Below, piece by piece: positions 6,272 to 9,976 of a stretch of DNA of 9,976 nucleotides; position 1 is the stretch's first letter, and each line of letters begins with the position of its first letter. The stretch comes from Desulfobacterales bacterium (GTDB lineage Bacteria; Desulfobacterota; Desulfobacteria; Desulfobacterales; 4be13), in the NCBI GenBank assembly GCA_029934695.1, contig JAOZLU010000225.1, forward strand, positions 1 through 9,976, written 5' to 3'. Both the position numbers and the translations under genes were made by a program. The notes under the pieces are model-generated. The model did not search any database. It worked only from the letters and a program-made list of their open reading frames with translations, and was not told the DNA's origin.

Positions 6272-7446
6272 CAAATCACCTCCTTGTCAATAATATGCAG
6301 ATCATCACAAACCGAAATCCGTCCGAACCCTTCTTCCCGGCGCAGGCCGATCCCGTTGACAGCCAGCTCATTCAGAAGATTTTCGAGCTTCTCCGGCTCA
6401 TCTTCGTTATACTGAAACAGGAAAACGCTTCCCATCGCAACGCTCAGATCATCCGGTTTTGGCAGGTTCCAGGCGGATTGCCAGCCGCGTACAGTTTGCG
6501 CTTTGGTCATCTTCAGTATCAGTTTGAAATCGGAAGAGGAAAATTCCTCAATATCCGAATGGGGACGGAGGAATTTATCCGCAAGTATGGCATGGGATTC
6601 CAGTTTGATGCTGAAATAAATTCCTGACAGCGCATCCGCCGGCATATTATTTCCCATGCTGCTTTTTAATTTTGCTTTGAATATCTCATTCCAATCCTCA
6701 AGCTTAACTTCAGGATGCGGAATTTCTTCGAGCGAAAGTTGAATCTCTCCCAGCCCCCGGGTTCGGTCGGCACCGGCAAACAACGAATCTTCGATCAGCG
6801 TTTCCAGAATTTCAAGCTGTTCCCCACTTATAAACATATCGCCGGAAAGATATTGCTCATGGTATTCTTCTGACTTATCATCTTTGCGAAAATCAGCCAT
6901 TACCTGAGTGACAAAAAAAATGGAAGGGGCAACAGTGCCGGTGTCCCGATCAATACCCGTGTGGCGATGATAAAGAGTGGTCGGTTCAAACTTGCATGGG
7001 GCACCGGGATTCCCGTTCCAGAAGCCCGGGAACGGCTTCATATCCTCCCCGCATTCCGGGCATATCCAGAAGTTTTCATTGGCAGATGCCTGCATTATCC
7101 TGCTTGCCGCGCTTGCCGCCAGCGTATCCCTGACACCATGTTTATCTTTTCCTCTGAATCCAGAATTCCGCTTGCAGGAAATGCTCGTCATCGGCAACAC
7201 CCGGGAAAGAACGCTTCCTTTTTCATCTGTGGGAAACAGATTGGGGAAACGCGGCGAATTATCAAGAAACAGGGAGCGAAAGTCTTTATGCTCAGGCCCG
7301 CCCCGGATGAGAAAAAATTTGGCTGCCAAGGCCCCCCTAAGGGTGCTGCCCGGTAAATACAGTATGCTTTGGCAGGTGTCTGACTGCCGATTTTCCTGAA
7401 TCATCAGGGGCGAGAGGAGCTTTGCGGTGATGCGATAGTTTTTCAT
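6271..7446 (-). CDS. csx10: Csx10-like RAMP (Cas5-family subunit, type III-D)
   Basis: 391 residues, two ferredoxin-like RAMP halves. The N-terminus YRITAKLLSPLMIQ (4-17) and YLPGSTLRGALAAK (30-43) match the Csx10 pattern with LRGALA in place of the Cas7 LKG. A zinc knuckle is likely from Cys129 and Cys132 (CPEC), Cys151 and perhaps Cys91. The first glycine loop is GADRTRGLGE at 225-234, and the second is GIGLRREEGFGRIS at 365-378, the GxRRxEGFGR signature typical of Csx10. In type III-D it takes the Cas5 role and should cap the guide 5' end next to Cas10. The start overlaps the preceding RAMP stop by 4 bases (ATGA). A Cmr3/Csm4-type assignment is the alternative, but the GFGR signature and neighbours favour Csx10. 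Confidence 0.8.
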   Translation of the reverse strand: MKNYRITAKLLSPLMIQENRQSDTCQSILYLPGSTLRGALAAKFFLIRGGPEHKDFRSLFLDNSPRFPNLFPTDEKGSVLSRVLPMTSISCKRNSGFRGKDKHGVRDTLAASAASRIMQASANENFWICPECGEDMKPFPGFWNGNPGAPCKFEPTTLYHRHTGIDRDTGTVAPSIFFVTQVMADFRKDDKSEEYHEQYLSGDMFISGEQLEILETLIEDSLFAGADRTRGLGEIQLSLEEIPHPEVKLEDWNEIFKAKLKSSMGNNMPADALSGIYFSIKLESHAILADKFLRPHSDIEEFSSSDFKLILKMTKAQTVRGWQSAWNLPKPDDLSVAMGSVFLFQYNEDEPEKLENLLNELAVNGIGLRREEGFGRISVCDDLHIIDKEVI

Positions 7447-8141
7447 AATGTCTGCCTCGTCTCAATATACAGTTCTGAGTCCAGATAATCAAGCACCGTG
7501 TCCATGGAAACAGCCTCACCATTATATTCGATGGTATCAAAGCGGATATTGATCCGTCCGCTTCCGGTACTTTTGTCTCCTCCCAGTCGGTCTGTCATCT
7601 TTATCCCCGCAATAAGCAGGCAATACGCACAGGGCGGATCCTCTTCAAAAACAAAAGCGAGATCTTCATGATAGCCGTTGATTCGGGTTTCAAACTCTGC
7701 TACGCCAGCGTACTGGGTGGAGAAAAGATGCTGGTCTTTGGCAGTGCGAAGCTTGCGATATGAGCAGATACGGCTTTGTTCTCTGAGATATCGGTGAGGC
7801 GGCTTGTCTTTGAGACGGGCATCCCGGAAAAAGAGATTGCCGCTCTGATATTTGTTTCCGAAAATCCTGTCCACAGGAGAGTCAAGCGTGTTCAGCAGCG
7901 CAAACGCCTTTGAGGAAGGTTCGGTTTCATGGGGATTGAGAGGGGCCGGGAAGCCCAAGGTTCTTGAAAGTTTCTCGCAGTTTTCCCTGATAACTCCTTT
8001 CAGAGTGCTGCCGGGGATGCAGGGCCAGCCCCGGGCATCCTTCCTGATCAGACGGTCCACAAGGAAACCGCCTTCTCCGGAACCGGTGTGCCATTTGGAT
8101 TTGAAGCAGATTGTCAGGTTTATTTTGAGATTATGGCGCAT
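7443..8141 (-). CDS. Csm3-like Cas7-family RAMP, single domain
   Basis: 232 residues from the chosen start. The N-terminus MRHNLKINLTICFKSKWHTG is a normal RAMP first strand and is followed by SGEGGFLVDR, with Asp29 at the Csm3 cleavage position, then CIPGSTLKGVIREN (41-54), DRIFGN (91-96) and a short glycine loop GGDKSTGSGR (187-196). It is more divergent and shorter than the two Csm3-like genes downstream and lacks the CxxC-RLFG element. It probably fills one distinct Cas7 slot, perhaps nearest Cas10 or Csx10. An in-frame ATG at 8222 would add 27 residues with a basic run (ERRRRC) but no RAMP-like content and has only a weak ribosome site; GAGGAGA 5 bases before 8141 favours the shorter form. 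It ends in a 4-base overlap with the Csx10-like gene. Confidence 0.82.
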   Translation of the reverse strand: MRHNLKINLTICFKSKWHTGSGEGGFLVDRLIRKDARGWPCIPGSTLKGVIRENCEKLSRTLGFPAPLNPHETEPSSKAFALLNTLDSPVDRIFGNKYQSGNLFFRDARLKDKPPHRYLREQSRICSYRKLRTAKDQHLFSTQYAGVAEFETRINGYHEDLAFVFEEDPPCAYCLLIAGIKMTDRLGGDKSTGSGRINIRFDTIEYNGEAVSMDTVLDYLDSELYIETRQTL

Positions 8142-8146
8142 GGGAT

Positions 8147-8153
8147 TCTCCTC
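8147..8153 (-). promoter_or_regulatory. Ribosome binding site deciding the first Csm3-like RAMP start
   Basis: GAGGAGA lies 5 bases before the ATG at 8141. The alternative ATG at 8222 has only AAAGA-like sequence upstream. If 8141 is right, 85 untranslated bases separate Cas10 from this gene, the longest such gap in the window. Confidence 0.6.
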
Positions 8154-8226
8154 TATGAAGGATGAAACTGTCTTCGGATTTTCACCGGCAGGACATCGTC
8201 TTCTTCGCTCCTTCAGGTTCATATCT

Positions 8227-9753
8227 TTATTTACGCATAAAACCGGCGAGTTCTGTCATATCGGAAAGTACCGTCGTGGCTTCGAGTGTTTCACCCTTCT
8301 CATCTCTGATTTCTTTCCAAGGAATGTTGGGCATACACTCAAAGCGTTCAAGGGCTTTCCATATTACCTTCCGTTGCGCTTTGCTGGTTCGGGTATAAAG
8401 TTTGAGACATTCCAGCGTACCGTTAATTTTGCCTAAGGACGGCGCATAACCGAACCGCTTCAGGCGTGTGTTCGGAATGCCTGCTTCTGTCAGATTCCGG
8501 GCATGATCCATGAGCTCACAGGCATCAGGCAAAGAATAGGGTTTCTGATACAGCTTCACAGGTCTGGTGCCGTGCAGGAGCAGGTGGCTTTTCCGGCTGT
8601 CACTGACTTTGCTCTGATTATAATTTGAAGAGAGGTGAAAATCAATATAAGTCGGTGCGTAATATTCTCCCCTCATCTTATCCTGAGACCCGGCTTTCTT
8701 GGCAGATTTCAGCAGTTCCTCAGCCTGGCTGAACATGATGGAAAAGGGCGTATGGGTTTTGCCGTAGGCAATCCCCAATGATATGGTCAGCCCTTTTCCT
8801 TGGAGGAGTTCTGAAAAAAAAGAATTCCCGGAGAACTTTTCTTCTGTCTTTTCTTCAAATCTTTGGGCCACGTCAAGGGCAAACGGAAATGCCGTGTCTG
8901 CGGACAGATATACCAAGAGATCATCGCCACCCAGCAGCAGAATATTGGCAGGTATCTTTCCCTGCACCGGCCTGCAGTTTTCATACAGAGCTTCATGGCA
9001 GGCTTCACGGATGGAATCATCCACAGTGTCAGAAAAGAATTTGAAATGCTCCCTGCTTCCGATTTTTTTGACCAGCTTCCCCATTGCATTGCCATCCGCA
9101 TAAACGAGTGCTGTGTAACCTTTTCTGGCCCGGCATCGGTCTCCGATTTCTTCAAAAGTCCGAGGGCGTTCTGCTTCCATACCTTTTTCTTCACAGTGTT
9201 TGTCAAATTCTTTCCATAGTCCCCTCTTTGTTCCATATTCCACTTTTTCTGCACATACCGCACATAAAACCCGTTTTTCACCGGCGTAATCATCAAGCTT
9301 GAAAGCCATTCCTGAACAACTCTTACATTCTTGCAGATAACCTGTATGGAGTTGTGTGCAGGGAATGATGCTTTCTTCTTCTTTTTCCTTTTTCAATTCA
9401 ATATGTGCATGGGTCAGGGCTTCGGCGTAATTTTCTTCCGAAAAGTCGGCAATACCGCAGATCAGCCGCAGCCCGCCTTTGGATTTTTTGGCAAAAAATC
9501 CCTTTAATTCACGAACACAGTTTTCAAGGTCAGCTTTCTTTGCCGTGATGACAAACTGTCCGGCCCCGCCGTTGGAGAACACACGCTTAACAGCAGAGTC
9601 TCCGAGTTTATTTTGGAGAAAGCTTTCGGTTTTCTTGCGGTTTAATTTGTCAAGGAGCGCGCTGGCTCCCCGTATTTCCACCAGACGATCTGTGCCGAAA
9701 ACATAGTCCTTTATTCCCGGCACATCTATTATAAGGAGATACTGTTTTTCCAT
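8227..9753 (-). CDS. cas10: HD-less Cas10 (Cmr2/Csm1-family palm protein) with intact GGDD
   Basis: 508 residues. Palm1 begins at once: LLIIDVPGIKDYVFG (6-20) then EIRGASALLDKL (26-37), the counterpart of the GPVQxFI/GDxSGIQ segment of other Cas10 proteins. A zinc finger follows: Cys143, Cys146, Cys164 and Cys167. Palm2 has LVYADGNAMGKL (216-227, Asp220) and the catalytic LLLGGDDLLVY (272-282, GGDD at 275-278), then TISLGIAYG (323-331). The C-terminal 130 residues are a helical D4-like domain. No HD nuclease domain precedes Palm1, so single-stranded DNA cutting by this chain is not expected, while cyclic oligoadenylate synthesis looks possible. It is shorter than typical Cas10. A stop 8 codons upstream in the same frame prevents any N-terminal extension. 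It is the large subunit of the complex encoded downstream. Confidence 0.92.
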   Translation of the reverse strand: MEKQYLLIIDVPGIKDYVFGTDRLVEIRGASALLDKLNRKKTESFLQNKLGDSAVKRVFSNGGAGQFVITAKKADLENCVRELKGFFAKKSKGGLRLICGIADFSEENYAEALTHAHIELKKEKEEESIIPCTQLHTGYLQECKSCSGMAFKLDDYAGEKRVLCAVCAEKVEYGTKRGLWKEFDKHCEEKGMEAERPRTFEEIGDRCRARKGYTALVYADGNAMGKLVKKIGSREHFKFFSDTVDDSIREACHEALYENCRPVQGKIPANILLLGGDDLLVYLSADTAFPFALDVAQRFEEKTEEKFSGNSFFSELLQGKGLTISLGIAYGKTHTPFSIMFSQAEELLKSAKKAGSQDKMRGEYYAPTYIDFHLSSNYNQSKVSDSRKSHLLLHGTRPVKLYQKPYSLPDACELMDHARNLTEAGIPNTRLKRFGYAPSLGKINGTLECLKLYTRTSKAQRKVIWKALERFECMPNIPWKEIRDEKGETLEATTVLSDMTELAGFMRK

Positions 9754-9772
9754 AAGAACGACTCCGTAAATT

Positions 9773-9904
9773 TCATCTCAGCATAAAGCTTCTTGCACGC
9801 AGGGATTTCAAGGCCTCTTTGGATGATATGGTATAGACGGTATCCTGAATGCCTGAAAAATCACCGGACACCAGCAACAATGTTCTGTCATCATCTCTGT
9901 TCAA
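9773..9904 (-). pseudogene. Truncated Csm1-type Cas10 Palm1 fragment (43 codons)
   Basis: A 43-codon ORF from a TTG at 9904 to TGA at 9773-9775. Its residues 12-33, VSGDFSGIQD then TVYTISSKEALK, and 34-42, SLRARSFML, match the opening strand and helix of Palm1 in Csm1-type Cas10 (GDxSGIQxFIYxISS...KSLRARSFYLE). The protein stops right after the helix; none of the three frames after it continues a Cas10. Nineteen bases later a different, complete Cas10 begins. AGGAGGT 5 bases before the TTG and a TTGA overlap with the upstream frame look like a genuine start. The frame is also open back to the window edge (22-24 more codons), so it could instead be the tail of a longer HD-containing Csm1-like chain. 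Most likely it is a relic of a lost cas10; a functional mini-ORF is not excluded. Confidence 0.55.
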
Positions 9905-9976
9905 TTCTGACCTCCTCTTTTCAATAAAATTTCCCTTAATCCATTTTGTTTTCCTGCCGGATATTTCTCTGATTTT
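9901..9976 (-). CDS. 3' end of an unidentified upstream gene (partial)
   Basis: Twenty-four codons open from the right edge to TGA at 9901-9903, encoding KYPAGKQNGLREIL followed by LKRGGQN. I do not recognise the protein. It is proposed because its stop overlaps the TTG of the next ORF and its last codons contain the AGGAGGT site, the same arrangement that links the HNH gene to the TIGR03986-like RAMP. The competing reading is the other open frame across these bases, described with the Palm1 fragment. Too short for a firm call. Confidence 0.35.
   Translation of the reverse strand, partial: KSEKYPAGKQNGLREILLKRGGQN
9910..9916 (-). promoter_or_regulatory. Strong ribosome binding site before a TTG start of the Palm1 fragment
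   Basis: AGGAGGT sits 5 bases before the TTG at 9904. Such a site in front of a 43-codon Cas10 fragment implies that a translated Palm1-first Cas10 gene once began here, or that the short ORF is still translated. Confidence 0.5.

Noticed and set aside
7852..8436. Plus-strand ORF of 194 codons
   Set aside because: It crosses the antisense of Cas10 and the Csm3-like RAMP and has no domain-like sequence. It is a shadow of the real genes.
8815..8825. Frameshift in Cas10 at a run of eight T on the coding strand
   Set aside because: The frame is continuous through the run and motifs on both sides (GGDD before, ISLGIAYG after) are in the same frame.
9754..9904. Programmed frameshift joining the Palm1 fragment to the complete Cas10
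   Set aside because: The downstream gene already starts with a whole Palm1, the frames after the fragment do not continue the Csm1 pattern, and no slippery heptamer precedes the stop.
1..9976. CRISPR array, Cas6, Cas1 or Cas2
   Set aside because: No direct repeats with regular spacing and no protein with Cas6 or adaptation-module motifs are visible. They may lie outside the window.

Overview
The window is one dense, single-direction operon on the minus strand, read from right to left. I see no plus-strand gene, no CRISPR repeats, no RNA gene and no mobile-element end. Protein families and gene order point to a type III CRISPR-Cas effector locus, closest in content to subtype III-D: a Csx10-like Cas5-family RAMP and a Csx19-like small protein sit beside several Csm3-like Cas7-family RAMPs and a Cas10. 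The host is a bacterium of moderate GC. Strong AGGAGG-type ribosome sites and 1-8 base gene overlaps are typical of a Gram-negative or Desulfobacterota-like genome, but the sequence does not fix the taxon.

Gene order in transcription order (right to left): (1) the last 24 codons of an unidentified gene at the right edge; (2) a 43-codon ORF that carries only the first strand and helix of a Csm1-type Cas10 Palm1 domain and then stops; (3) an HD-less 508-residue Cas10 with an intact GGDD motif; (4) a Csm3-like RAMP; (5) a Csx10-like RAMP; (6) and (7) two small helical proteins, the first resembling a Csm2/Cmr5 (Cas11) small subunit; (8) and (9) two adjacent Csm3-like RAMPs; (10) a Csx19-like protein; (11) an AAA/ABC-type ATPase and (12) an HNH nuclease of the PtuA/PtuB (Septu) kind; (13) a large TIGR03986-type RAMP that runs off the left edge. 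Most junctions overlap by 1-8 bases or are separated by 1-32, so the whole set probably makes one transcript with translational coupling.

Inferred teamwork: Cas10, Csx10, the Cas7-like subunits, one or two small subunits and Csx19 would form an RNA-guided, RNA-cutting complex. Three of the Cas7-like proteins keep an Asp where Csm3 has its RNA-cleaving residue, so the backbone looks built from different single-copy subunits rather than from a repeated one. Cas10 keeps GGDD and could make cyclic oligoadenylate, but the window holds no CARF effector. In the place where an effector might be expected sits the PtuA/PtuB-like pair, flanked on both sides by CRISPR genes and coupled to the next RAMP by a one-base overlap. 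This Septu-like module inside a type III-D-like operon is the main candidate for an undescribed combined defence system.

No stretch over 300 bases lacks a gene. No promoter or terminator is visible inside the operon; both presumably lie outside the window.
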